From Lewinellaceae bacterium (GTDB lineage: Bacteria; Bacteroidota; Bacteroidia; Chitinophagales; Saprospiraceae): a stretch of DNA of 64,000 bases. Location of the stretch: contig JACJYG010000006.1 of assembly GCA_020636215.1 (NCBI GenBank), positions 248,001-312,000 of the forward strand, written 5' to 3'. The position numbers were made by a program, and so were the translations under genes. Shown here piece by piece: positions 28,096-36,777 of the stretch. Each line of letters begins with the position of its first letter. Within the stretch, counting starts at the first letter, position 1. The notes beneath the pieces are model-generated. The model saw only the letters and a program-made list of their open reading frames with translations. It was not told where the DNA came from and ran no database searches.

Positions 28096-28260
28096 ATCTA
28101 CGCAACAATGTCATTAAGTTAAGGCTAAGAGAAGCCGCGCTATCAACTGGCGACTAAAGCTCGCCTGTTGATTTTAGTGGCTTCTCAAAGTCGAAAGGCG
28201 AGCTTGAAGTCGCCTTCCGACTAGCCCTACCGCTTAGCTTAATGGCATTGATCTACGCAA
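28096..28260. mobile_element. MITE-like element with 10-bp target duplication
   Basis: ATCTACGCAA occurs at 28096-28105 and 28251-28260 as perfect direct repeats. The 145 bp between start and end with inverted repeats: CAATGTCATTAAGTTAAG at 28106 and the reverse complement of the right end, CAATGCCATTAAGCTAAG, differing at 2 of 18 positions. Inside are further stems (GAGAAGCC/GGCTTCTC; TCAAC-GGCGA/TCGCC-TTGA; GTCG-AAGGCGA/TCGCCTT-CGAC). No ORF is present. This is the layout of a non-autonomous element moved by a transposase not present in the window. Confidence 0.7.
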
Positions 28261-28533
28261 ATATGCCAGTAATTTCCTATTTCGTAAAAGACAAATTCAG
28301 AGGGTTACCACAAAAAAAAATTAAAATATTTTATTTAAAATATTGATTTACAATAAATTGATAATAATGATTACCGCAATTTTATATTTTTTTTCATGAA
28401 AAAAAATTTAATTCACGGGTGTTTTTAGGGTTTTATAGCCTTAGAGCGTTTGGAGGTGCACTGGAGATTGCGGCGCAACAGAACGATATTCAAGGGGAAA
28501 TCGTTAACTTTATGAAAATAATCAGGCAAAACA
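28261..28533. other. AT-rich leader of the toxin-antitoxin genes
   Basis: A very AT-rich stretch (28310-28430) with a 20-bp palindrome of eight T, CATG and eight A at 28387-28406. Type II antitoxins usually repress their own promoter through a palindrome, so this is the natural operator candidate. No coding sequence is seen. Confidence 0.45.
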
Positions 28534-28770
28534 ATGAACGTGCAAGCTGAGAAATTCAAACTTATAGAATGGCTGGTTCAACTTCAGGACGTCGCTATGC
28601 TAGGCAAGCTAAAGGAGCTAAAAGAGCAGGCAGAAATTGCTGCTTACGAAAGTAAACTGAAGCCAATGAGCAAGGAAGAGCTTGTCGAACGGGCAAAAGC
28701 ATCTGAACAAGCCATTGCAGAAGGGCGAGTCGCCGATATTGAGTCAGTAATGGAAGAAGATTGGGATTAG
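28534..28770 (+). CDS. Antitoxin of a RelE/ParE-type module
   Basis: 78 residues, mostly helical and highly charged (IEWLVQLQDVAMLGKLKEL, MSKEELVERAKASEQ, ending VMEEDWD). The next gene starts 3 bp after its stop and encodes a RelE/ParE-like toxin, which identifies this as the antitoxin. The sequence resembles the small addiction-module proteins of Bacteroidota with a C-terminal acidic tail that wraps the toxin. It should bind both the toxin and the operon promoter. Confidence 0.8.
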   Translation: MNVQAEKFKLIEWLVQLQDVAMLGKLKELKEQAEIAAYESKLKPMSKEELVERAKASEQAIAEGRVADIESVMEEDWD

Positions 28771-28773
28771 GCG

Positions 28774-29076
28774 ATGAAAGTAAAAATTACGGACCCCGCA
28801 AAAGCCGAATTAAAAAGTATTTATGAATATTATCGCAGGCTTGGAAAAGGGAAAAAAGGCAGAGCAATCAGAGCGGCGGTAGTCAAAGCTGCGATGATGC
28901 TAAAGGAGCAACCCAGAATGGGGCAAAAGGAAACCGCACTTGAACCTTTGGGTTTGGAGCATCGCCACATTGTGGTCAAGCCACACTACAAAATAATATA
29001 TCGGATTGAAGGGGCGGAAATTTTTATTACTGATGTTTTTGATACCCGCCAGGATCCTGATAAAATGAAGCCATGA
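28774..29076 (+). CDS. RelE/ParE family toxin
   Basis: 100 residues with the RelE/ParE fold pattern: DPAKAELKSIYEYYRR at the N-terminal helix, RAIRAAVVKAAMMLKEQPRM, then the beta core HRHIVVKPHYKIIYRIEGAEIFITDVFDTRQDP. RelE members cut mRNA on the ribosome and ParE members inhibit gyrase; the sequence does not decide. Start ATG 28774, 3 bp after the antitoxin stop, so translation is coupled. The AT-rich flank and neighbouring MITE suggest an acquired segment. Confidence 0.87.
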   Translation: MKVKITDPAKAELKSIYEYYRRLGKGKKGRAIRAAVVKAAMMLKEQPRMGQKETALEPLGLEHRHIVVKPHYKIIYRIEGAEIFITDVFDTRQDPDKMKP

Positions 29077-29230
29077 GAATGGTACTTTCCTATCAGCGGC
29101 AAACTTATCCAAGTGTCCGCTTCATACTCGGTGTCGGCTGCCCTCTTCACGCAGGCGTTCTCCCACCAAAAAAACTCCCCGCGTTCTCCCCTTTCTTTTT
29201 CGTAATTTCAACCCCAAAAGCACGCCAACC

Positions 29231-30037
29231 ATGAGAGTTTACCTGGCCCTCCTGTTCGCCGCCGCCCTGTTGCTGGCCGCTTGTGGTAATGATACCAGCC
29301 AACAGGACAGTGATAACGCGGAAACCGCCACCCAGCCCACCCTCAGCCGTGATTCCATGCGGATACTGTACGGGCAATTCCTCGCCGAGCGCACCGACTC
29401 GATGAAGACGTACCAGCCCAAAGGCGAGGGCCATCTGTACCCGGTGGATGAAGCGCCACTCGACACGGCTTTCTACGTATTCCGAGAGCAACTGCGGCGG
29501 GCTATCGAACGCAAAGAGGTTTTTGCCCTGCTGGACGCCACCGCTAAAGACATCAGCGTGAGCGCCGGCGAGCAGAGTGGCTTTGCCGATTTCGTCAGCA
29601 CATGGGGACTGGATTCCAAGCAACCGGATACGCTTCAGATCTGGAAGGTGCTGGGGGATATTCTCGCCGGCGGCGGCACCTTCTCCAACGGCCGCCAAGC
29701 CTTCGATGCGCCGTATGTTTGCGCCACCTGGCCGGAAAAATACGATGCGGTCGACTATGGGGCCATCATCGGCGCCGGGGTGCGCCTGCGGGCGCAGCCC
29801 AATCTCAACAGCCGTATTATGAAGACCATTTCCTACGACATTGTGCTGGTGCTGGACGAAAGCGAGGAAGCGGAGATCGATGGAGAACGCTACCCCTGGG
29901 TGCAGGTGGAAACCCTGGATGGCGTGCAGGGCTACGTCTGGGGCAAATTCATTGGTTACCCAGTGGGCTACCGTGCGGGTTTCCGGCGCGGAGAAGGGGA
30001 TAGCTGGCGGATGGTGTACCTGGTGGCGGGGGATTAG
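29231..30037 (+). CDS. SH3-like domain lipoprotein
   Basis: 268 residues with a clear lipoprotein signal (LLLAACGND, Cys near 18) and a polar linker rich in T, Q and D. The C-terminal third is a bacterial SH3-like domain (GVRLRAQPNLNSRIMKTISYD ... WVQVETLDGVQGYVWGKFIG), a fold that often binds peptidoglycan or protein ligands. The middle region (FYVFREQLRRAIERKEVFAL) is helical and of unknown function. It is probably held in a membrane facing the periplasm. No operon partner. Confidence 0.8.
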   Translation: MRVYLALLFAAALLLAACGNDTSQQDSDNAETATQPTLSRDSMRILYGQFLAERTDSMKTYQPKGEGHLYPVDEAPLDTAFYVFREQLRRAIERKEVFALLDATAKDISVSAGEQSGFADFVSTWGLDSKQPDTLQIWKVLGDILAGGGTFSNGRQAFDAPYVCATWPEKYDAVDYGAIIGAGVRLRAQPNLNSRIMKTISYDIVLVLDESEEAEIDGERYPWVQVETLDGVQGYVWGKFIGYPVGYRAGFRRGEGDSWRMVYLVAGD

Positions 30038-30291
30038 GCAGTACGTCAGTGTATCAGTATGGCAGTTGAAAAGGTGCACCGCAACTTTTCATCCCGATGA
30101 GATCCGGTGGATCGAAATCGGGAAGGCAGTGGGCAGTAGCGCGAACTTTAGTTTGCGTCCAGCCTACCCAAAAACGGCGGCCAATTCGAGTTCCCAGCCA
30201 TTCAGGGCCTGTGATTGGACTTTTCCTTCGGCTGCTTTCTTATTTTTACACGGTTCAAGATAAGACTTTTCTCTTTTTGTTTCAATCCTCC

Positions 30292-30322
30292 TTGGCTTCT
30301 AATCAAAATAGTGATAAATTTG
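30292..30322 (+). promoter_or_regulatory. Promoter of priA
   Basis: TTG at 30292-30294 and TAAATTTG at 30315-30322, separated by 20 bp, fit the Bacteroidota -33/-7 pair. The start site would be near 30329, giving a leader of about 135 nt with a CGGCCC-GCT-GGGCCG hairpin (30367-30381) and the heptamer array. Confidence 0.55.
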
Positions 30323-30410
30323 TAGGCTTGACCAAACCTAATATAACCTATGCCTTTATAATATTGCGGCCCGCTGGGCCGTTGTCGGCTGCCTAACCCT
30401 GGATTTGCAT

Positions 30411-30470
30411 AACCTTCAACCTGTAACCTGTAACCTGTAACCTGTAACCTGTAACCTGTAACCTTGAACC
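30411..30470. repeat. Heptamer array in the priA leader
   Basis: Six perfect CTGTAAC units fill 30421-30462, with degenerate units on both sides (TTCAACC, TTGAACC). The array closes every upstream reading frame with TAA and ends one base before the TTG start codon of priA. Confidence 0.95.
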
Positions 30471-32935
30471 TCCACCCCCATACCGCCACCCAAACCTACG
30501 TCTCGGTCATTCTGCCGCTGGCGCTGCCGAAGCCGTACACCTATGCGGTGCCGGAAGCCCTGGTGCCGGAAGTGCGGTTTGGTAAGCGGGTAGAGGTGCA
30601 ATTCGGCCAATCGAAGTTGTACACGGCTTTGGTGATCGAAGTACATGCCCGCCCGCCGGAAGGGTATAAGCCCAAGCCTGTGCTGGCGGTGGTCGACGAA
30701 GAGCCTATCATCAATCCGGTGCAATTGCAGCTCTGGCAGTGGATCGCCGATTATTACCTCTGTACCCTGGGCGAGGTGATGCACGCCGCGCTGCCCGCCA
30801 ACCTCAAGCTGGCCAGCGAAACCCTGATCACTCTTAGCCCGCTATTTGATGAAGACTATGCCGGGCTGGACGACAAAGAGTACCTCATCGCTGAAGCCCT
30901 GAGTATTCAGCACGAGATCAGCATCGGCGATGTACGCGATATTCTGCAGCAAAAGACCGTTTACCCCCTCATTCGCCGCATGCTGGAAAAACGGATCGTC
31001 TACCTCAAGGAAGACTTAAAGGAAAAGTACAGCCCCAAAACAGTGGCCAGCGTTCGCCTGCAGGAACCTTATCTTTCTAAACCGGAACTGCTCGAGGAGG
31101 CCTTCGAATTGTGCAGCCGCTCTACCCGGCAGGTGGAAGCGCTGATGGCCTATGTCCAATTGTCCAGAAAACTGGAGTTCGTCCGCCGGCAGGATATTTA
31201 TCAGGCGGCCAATGTGGATGCTACTGTACTCAACGCGCTGGCTAAAAAAGAGATCTTCGAGCTATACGACCGCGAGGTCAGCCGGCTGGACGGTTACGAA
31301 GAAGAGACCGTGGATGCCGATCACCTTTCGGAACAACAGCTGCAGGCTATCTCCGAAACAAAGGATCAGTTTAAAAATAAAAACGTCTTGTTATTACATG
31401 GCGTTACCGGCAGTGGCAAGACCCGCATTTACATCGAACTCATTCAGGAAGCCATCAACCGCGGAGAACAGGTGCTGTACTTGCTGCCCGAAATTGCCCT
31501 CACCACGCAAATCATCAGCCGCCTGGAGAAGGTTTTCGGGAATCAGATCGCGGTGTACCACTCCCGCCTCAACAACAACGAACGGGTGGAATTGTGGAAC
31601 AGCGTACTTAAAGGCAAGCCTGTAGTGCTGGGCGCCCGCTCGGCCCTTTTTCTGCCATTTCGCAAGCTGGGCCTCATCGTGGTGGATGAAGAACACGACA
31701 GTTCTTACAAGCAATACGAACCCAATCCCCGCTACAACGCCCGCGACGCCGCGATCTATCTGGCGCAGCTGCACGGCGCTAAAACCCTCCTGGGGACCGC
31801 TACGCCTTCGCTGGAATCCTACTTCAACGCCAAAAGCAAAAAATACGGGCTGGTGGCCATGTCCGAGCGCTTCGGAGGCCTGGAAATGCCGCAGATCGTG
31901 GTGGCGGACGCCAAACAGGAACTCAAGGAGCGCAAATTGCAGTCTCACTTTACTACCGCCCTCCTGGACGAACTGAAGGCCACCCTGGAGCGTGGTGAAC
32001 AGGCTATTCTTTTTCAGAACCGCCGGGGGTACGCCCCCACCTACCGCTGCACCACTTGCGACTGGCATTCCGAGTGCATTCATTGCGATGTGAGCCTGAC
32101 TTACCACAAATTTCACAACAACCTGAAATGCCATTACTGCGGCTATACCACCAAATTGCCGGACGCCTGCCCGGCCTGTGGGTCCAAAACCCTTACGCTT
32201 AAAGGGTTCGGAACGGAGAAGATCGAAGATGAACTGAAGATCTACCTGCCCAACGCCAAGATCGGCCGCATGGACCTGGACACGGTGCGCGGAAAAAATG
32301 CCCACGCCAAGATCATCAACGATTTCGAGGAAGGCCGCATCGATATCCTCGTCGGCACCCAAATGGTGACCAAAGGCCTGGATTTCGAAAGGGTAGGGGT
32401 GGTAGGTGTCCTCAGCGCCGACCAACTGCTGCAGTTTCCGGATTTTCGGGCCGGCGAGCGCGCGTTCCAGCTTATGTTGCAGGTCAGCGGGCGGGCGGGC
32501 CGCAAGCACCGGCAGGGCAAGGTGGTCATTCAAGCCTTTAACACCACACACCCCGTTATCGGCGAGGTGCTCTCACACGATTACCCCCGCTTTTTTACCC
32601 GCGAAATGATGGAGCGCCAGCAATTCAAATACCCGCCTTATTACCGCCTCATTCGCATTACCCTCCGGCACAAAACGCCTAAAGTACTGAACGATGCGGG
32701 CCTGCTCTTCGAAAAAGCCCTCAAATCCAGGCTCGGAGAATGGGCCATGGGCCCGGCGGTGCCCTACGTCTCCCGCGTCCGCGGCTACTACCTCCTGGAT
32801 TTTATGATCAAAACGGAACGCGACGCCAGAAAGATCCGCTACGCCAAAGAAACCGTGCTGGCGGCAATTGAGGCGCTCTATGCAGCTTCGGGGTTCAGTG
32901 GAGTTCGGGTGGGGGTGGATGTGGACCCGTATTGA
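30464..32935 (+). CDS. priA: Primosomal protein N' (replication restart helicase)
   Basis: 823 residues, full-length PriA, which reloads the replisome at stalled forks. The N-terminal DNA-binding domain starts at TYVSVILPLALPKPYTYAVP. The helicase core has Walker A GVTGSGKT, DEEHDSSYKQ and the late motifs GTQMVTKGLDF and QVSGRAGR. Zinc-binding Cys pairs lie in CTTCDWHSECIHCD and CHYCG...CPACGS. No ATG is near the domain start; the TTG at 30464 is the only suitable start, because TAA codons in the heptamer array block upstream extension. Translation therefore begins directly after a slippage-prone repeat. Confidence 0.95.
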   Translation: MNLHPHTATQTYVSVILPLALPKPYTYAVPEALVPEVRFGKRVEVQFGQSKLYTALVIEVHARPPEGYKPKPVLAVVDEEPIINPVQLQLWQWIADYYLCTLGEVMHAALPANLKLASETLITLSPLFDEDYAGLDDKEYLIAEALSIQHEISIGDVRDILQQKTVYPLIRRMLEKRIVYLKEDLKEKYSPKTVASVRLQEPYLSKPELLEEAFELCSRSTRQVEALMAYVQLSRKLEFVRRQDIYQAANVDATVLNALAKKEIFELYDREVSRLDGYEEETVDADHLSEQQLQAISETKDQFKNKNVLLLHGVTGSGKTRIYIELIQEAINRGEQVLYLLPEIALTTQIISRLEKVFGNQIAVYHSRLNNNERVELWNSVLKGKPVVLGARSALFLPFRKLGLIVVDEEHDSSYKQYEPNPRYNARDAAIYLAQLHGAKTLLGTATPSLESYFNAKSKKYGLVAMSERFGGLEMPQIVVADAKQELKERKLQSHFTTALLDELKATLERGEQAILFQNRRGYAPTYRCTTCDWHSECIHCDVSLTYHKFHNNLKCHYCGYTTKLPDACPACGSKTLTLKGFGTEKIEDELKIYLPNAKIGRMDLDTVRGKNAHAKIINDFEEGRIDILVGTQMVTKGLDFERVGVVGVLSADQLLQFPDFRAGERAFQLMLQVSGRAGRKHRQGKVVIQAFNTTHPVIGEVLSHDYPRFFTREMMERQQFKYPPYYRLIRITLRHKTPKVLNDAGLLFEKALKSRLGEWAMGPAVPYVSRVRGYYLLDFMIKTERDARKIRYAKETVLAAIEALYAASGFSGVRVGVDVDPY

Positions 32936-32939
32936 ATGG

Positions 32940-32982
32940 GAGAATGCGAGAATGCGAGAATGTGAGAATGAGAGAATGCGGC
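32940..32982. repeat. 8-bp array GCGAGAAT, left arm
   Basis: About five units of GCGAGAAT or variants (GTGAGAAT, GAGAGAAT), starting 4 bp past the priA stop. It is the inverted counterpart of the array at 33465-33542 and flanks the four-helix-bundle gene. Confidence 0.9.
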
Positions 32983-33029
32983 GGAGGGGAAATGAAAAAA
33001 TTTATTAAATCCAAAAAACCTCTGAAATC

Positions 33030-33458
33030 ATGGAAAACCGATTTGACCTTTTAGGAATTTTCGAAGACACCAAGGGCAAATATCAGGACAAGGCGGCTTT
33101 CATTGCCATGATGAAGCAGCGGACTTTTCAGGGAGCTGTCCGGGTTATTAAATTATGCGATGCCATACCGCCGGCTCCATCTAACCAGGTGATCATTTAC
33201 CAGGTAGTGAAGTCGGCCACTTCAGTGGGTAACAATTACAGGGCAGCCTGCCGCGCCCGGTCGCAAAATGAATTCTATTCAAAGATGTGCATCGTTGTGG
33301 AAGAAGCTGACGAAACTCAATACTGGCTGCAAACGATGCAGGCAACAGAAAAGGGGAACCAAGAGGAAGTTGAAGTGCTCATCAAGGAATACACTGAGAT
33401 ACTTGCGGTCTGCGCTACTGCTAAAGATAACACCTACAAAAATATCAAAAGAAAGTAA
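33030..33458 (+). CDS. Four-helix-bundle protein (S23 / 23S rRNA intervening sequence family)
   Basis: 142 residues, all-helical. IIYQVVKSATSVGNNYRAACRA and FYSKMCIVVEEADETQYWLQ are the signature helices of the S23 family. Known members are encoded in intervening sequences of bacterial 23S rRNA genes, and the related Avd protein works in diversity-generating retroelements. Free-standing copies are common in Bacteroidota with unknown function. No rRNA gene or reverse transcriptase is near. The ORF sits between inverted octamer arrays, so its transcript could fold into a stem with the ORF in the loop. Confidence 0.85.
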   Translation: MENRFDLLGIFEDTKGKYQDKAAFIAMMKQRTFQGAVRVIKLCDAIPPAPSNQVIIYQVVKSATSVGNNYRAACRARSQNEFYSKMCIVVEEADETQYWLQTMQATEKGNQEEVEVLIKEYTEILAVCATAKDNTYKNIKRK

Positions 33459-33464
33459 AGCCAA

Positions 33465-33542
33465 TTCATTCTCGCATTCCGGCATTCTCGCATTCCGGCA
33501 TTCCGGCATTCTCGCATTCTCGCATTCCGGCATTCTCGCATT
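33465..33542. repeat. 8-bp array ATTCTCGC / ATTCCGGC, right arm
   Basis: About ten units of ATTCTCGC and ATTCCGGC, starting 6 bp past the stop of the four-helix-bundle gene. The reverse complement (GCGAGAAT, GCCGGAAT) matches the left arm. The same octamers form the array at 11641-11740. Confidence 0.95.
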
Positions 33543-34085
33543 AAAAAAACAAGGCTTACCACCGAAGTAGCAAGCCCTGCGCCTAAATGCGGAAACATAT
33601 CGCCCGAAAAAAACGATCCTGTTTCCCCCCTTGTATTTACTGACAAAAACAATCTCTTTTTAAGGTGTCAGCATGTCGCACGTCGGAACGTCACCTGTGG
33701 GGCCAATGATGCCCACTGACAAACTGCCCACTGAGAAGGGCATCCCTTCCGGCCAAAGCCATCCGGGCGCCCCTTTGCCTTCCGGTTTTGGGCCCTTTCC
33801 CCTCCGGAGGCAATATGAAGAAAATTGCTAGCCCTCCCAAAGCAGTTTAGTTGCCCATTCTCCTGTTTTCATTTAGTTGAATATCCTCTTGATTTGAAAC
33901 CCTACAGGAAGGTTACCTTTGTATTGGAAAAAAGAAGGCGTTTTTTTTCGAAGGCTAGGTTATAGGGCTTATCTTATGGGCTCGGGGAAATGGAGGAAAG
34001 GAGTTGAGGAGGCCTAATTAATTCTAAACCTGCTCAACCGCCTTAACCCTCTCAACATTGCCCAGCCCAGCAAAAAAGTTAACCC
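33543..34085. other. Intergenic stretch with promoter
   Basis: Non-coding as far as can be seen. GGGCATCCCTTCCGG and related CCTTCCGG words occur near 33740-33790, and CTCAACC-type 9-bp words near 34030-34060. The only clear functional element is the promoter at 33894-33921. Confidence 0.5.
33894..33921 (+). promoter_or_regulatory. Promoter upstream of the reductase pair
   Basis: TTG at 33894 and TACCTTTG at 33914-33921, 17 bp apart, fit the -33/-7 pattern. The leader to the ATG at 34086 would be about 158 nt. Confidence 0.5.
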
Positions 34086-34928
34086 ATGAGTATCCTCATT
34101 ATCGGCGCAACCGGAAATATTGGCCGGGAGCTTTCGCGCGCGCTCATCCGGAAAGGGCAACGCCCAGTACTGGCGGTGCGCGACCCGGAAAAGGCCCGGC
34201 CGCTCTGTGGTGGACGGGCGGACTACATCCGCTTTGATTTCAATGATCCGGAAACTTTTGCGCCTGCACTGGAAGGTGCAAAGCAGTGCTTTTTCATCGC
34301 TCCTCACGCTGATCCGGTTCCTTCCGTAGAGCGCTTTCTGCAGCAAGCCTTACACCTACAGCAAATAATTTTTAGTTCCGGCCGTACAACCGGCGGGGTG
34401 CCGGGGGCCCCCTTAAATAAGGTGGAGAACCTGGTAAAGGCAAGCGGTATTCCCTACACCCTGTTGCGGCCCGGTTGGTTTATGCAGAACTTTACCGGCT
34501 GGATCGGCGATGATATCCGCCAGGAGCGCAGGATTATCGTGCCGGCGGGAGATTCCCGGACTGCCTTTGTCGATGTTCATGATATCGGAGCTGTGGCGGC
34601 TGCTATTCTGCTCAGCCCTTCTTCACATACCAGTAAAACTTATGAGTTAGTAGGCCGCGAAGCCTTTTCCCATTACGAAGTAGCCGCCATGATCAGTGAG
34701 GCGGTCGGTGAAAAAGTGGAATATAGGCCCATAGAGCCGGCCGATTACATCAAGCGGATGATATCGAAAGGATGGACAAAAAAGGCAGCGGAACATACGG
34801 TTTACCTTTACCAATTGGTCCAGGAGGGGAAGGAAGCGGAAATCACTCCGGATATAGAAAAGGTGTTGAACCATTCGCCCCGTCGTTTGTCAGATTTTGT
34901 AGAAGAAAACAAATTGAAATTCTCATAA
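34086..34928 (+). CDS. NmrA-like NAD(P)-binding oxidoreductase
   Basis: 280 residues of the atypical SDR/NmrA type. The dinucleotide-binding motif is IIGATGNIGREL at residues 4-15, followed by the dimer-strand region (ALEGAKQCFFIAPH) and YTLLRPGWFMQNF, typical of NAD(P)H-azoreductase/NmrA-like proteins. The usual SDR Tyr-x-x-x-Lys is not evident, as expected for this subgroup. Substrate unknown; roles in redox sensing or quinone reduction are known for relatives. An aldo-keto reductase gene starts 3 bp after its stop, so the two form an operon. Confidence 0.85.
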   Translation: MSILIIGATGNIGRELSRALIRKGQRPVLAVRDPEKARPLCGGRADYIRFDFNDPETFAPALEGAKQCFFIAPHADPVPSVERFLQQALHLQQIIFSSGRTTGGVPGAPLNKVENLVKASGIPYTLLRPGWFMQNFTGWIGDDIRQERRIIVPAGDSRTAFVDVHDIGAVAAAILLSPSSHTSKTYELVGREAFSHYEVAAMISEAVGEKVEYRPIEPADYIKRMISKGWTKKAAEHTVYLYQLVQEGKEAEITPDIEKVLNHSPRRLSDFVEENKLKFS

Positions 34929-34930
34929 TT

Positions 34931-35845
34931 ATGCTCAATCCCACCCAGCTTTCTCCCAATGGCCCTACTTTTTCCCGCATTATTTTCGGCGTGATGAAAT
35001 GGGGTGTCTGGGGGCACCGGCTCCGCCCCCAACAGATGCTGCGCCTGATGGAAGAAAGCATCGAATATGGCGTAACTACTTTCGACCATGCCGACATTTA
35101 CGGAGGGTATACCACTGAAGCTGAATTCGGCGCGGCGCTAAAGCTGGACCCAAGCCTGCGTCAAAAGATGCAGCTCATTACCAAGTGCGGGATAAAGATG
35201 CCGGCGCCCGCCCGCCCGCAGTATCAGATTAAATCCTACGACACCAGCGCCTCCCACATCCGGGCCTCGGTGGAGCAATCCCTGAAAAACCTTCATACAG
35301 ACTACATTGATCTGCTGCTCCTGCACCGTCCCAGCCCCCTGATGGATCCGGTGGAAGTAGCCGGGGCCTTTCAGGAACTTCGGGAGGAAGGCAAGGTGAA
35401 ATATTTCGGTGTGTCGAATTTCACGCCTACTCAGTTTGAATTGCTAAACAGTTTTTTTCCCCTGGCCACCAACCAGGTAGAAGCCTCTCTTCAGCACCTC
35501 GCCCCCTTCCTGGACGGCACCTTCGACCAATGTCTGAGCAAGGGGATAAAGCCCATGGCCTGGTCGCCCCTGGGCGGAGGTAATGTGTTTAAGGATAAGA
35601 CCAACTCCCAGGTACAACGCATCCGGGCCACAGCCGGCCGCATTATGCGCCGGCGAGCCGAGCCCATTGGCCTGGACCGCCTCCTGCTGGCCTGGCTGAT
35701 GCATCACCCCGCCGGCATCTTTCCGGTTATCGGCACTGCCCGGATCGAACGCCTGCGCGCCGCTGCTGATGCGACGAAAATACATTTGAGCCGGGAGGAA
35801 TGGTATGAACTGTGGCAGGCGTCGACCGGCAAGGAGGTGCCGTGA
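34931..35845 (+). CDS. Aldo-keto reductase
   Basis: 304 residues from ATG 34931 (MLNPTQLSPNGPTFSRIIFG); the longer upstream frame overlaps the reductase gene and is not family-like. The TIM-barrel AKR tetrad is visible: Asp and Tyr in FDHADIYGGY, Lys in LITKCGIK and His in LLLHRPSP. PVIGTARIERL near the end is the NADPH-binding region. It resembles the YdhF-like subgroup. It reduces carbonyl compounds with NADPH in the cytoplasm; substrate unknown. Second gene of the operon with the NmrA-like protein. Confidence 0.9.
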   Translation: MLNPTQLSPNGPTFSRIIFGVMKWGVWGHRLRPQQMLRLMEESIEYGVTTFDHADIYGGYTTEAEFGAALKLDPSLRQKMQLITKCGIKMPAPARPQYQIKSYDTSASHIRASVEQSLKNLHTDYIDLLLLHRPSPLMDPVEVAGAFQELREEGKVKYFGVSNFTPTQFELLNSFFPLATNQVEASLQHLAPFLDGTFDQCLSKGIKPMAWSPLGGGNVFKDKTNSQVQRIRATAGRIMRRRAEPIGLDRLLLAWLMHHPAGIFPVIGTARIERLRAAADATKIHLSREEWYELWQASTGKEVP

Positions 35846-36115
35846 GGAGCCAAACCTTCGCCCAAAATCCAATTTGAGCCGGGGGAAAGATAACCACCGC
35901 TTTCAGCCTGTTTGCGATGGGCTAAACCAGGTTTCACCTTGGGCAAGTCTGCCGTTAACTAACCCGGAGGGCCCAGGAAGGGCGCCAAGTGGGCCCAAAA
36001 TAGTTTTACCAGAAAAAGTCTTTGCCTCGCCCCAGAAACCTTTACCCGGCTCGTAGAGACGGGAGAAACATGGATCATCCCGAATTTTCGTAGAATATCC
36101 CGGAAGATGCTCGGC

Positions 36116-36320
36116 CCCGGCCCATTCGGGCCGGGACCGATACTACGCCTGATCGGCGGAGCCCGCCTGCTGTGCCGCAGGCCGGCAGGGATACTAAGTT
36201 GATGCTATTGATGAGAGAAGCCGCCATTAAAGTTCTTTTTGTTGTGGAGCCTCCTCATCCATAGTATCAACGGCCCGCAGGGCCAAAGTATCCTCAAAGC
36301 CCGTATGCGGGCTTTGAGGA
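36116..36320. repeat. GATACT-linked hairpin array
   Basis: Hairpins CCCGGCCC-ATTC-GGGCCGGG (36116-36135), GGCCC-GCA-GGGCC (36272-36284) and TCCTCAAAGCCCG-TATG-CGGGCTTTGAGGA (36291-36320) are joined by GATACT or AGTATC words. The same design is seen at 46237-46300. Confidence 0.8.
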
Positions 36321-36777
36321 GTATCCCCGCCTGCTGCCAGCGGCGAGCAGGAATAGAATCGCTGATCGGGGGCTCAAAATTCGGGATGACTCATCCGAAT
36401 TAGGGGCTAAATCCCTGGATTCTCTGGGAGCTCCCAAGCCTATCCTCCCTTTGGGAGGCGCCCGTAGGGCGGAGGGGTGGTATGCTCCTTGAAAAAATGC
36501 CGGTGCTTTTGCTTGTCTGATTAATATTCTTGCCCCCTTTTCAAAACCTTTACCTCCCCCGCGCCCCCGTCTTTTCAAGCCGGGCAAGCCTCGGTGAGGG
36601 GGACAGCAAGCTCTGTAAAGCTTACCCATCTCTGGTTTTATCTCAGGCTTCCACAATAGCATGCATTTAGCCCCTAATTCGCATGACTCATGTTTACCCG
36701 GCTCGTAGAGACGGGAGAAACCAGGCCCGTCCTCGCCACGTTTGCTGTCGCAGCTGGGTAAATACCCCGGCCAGGTA

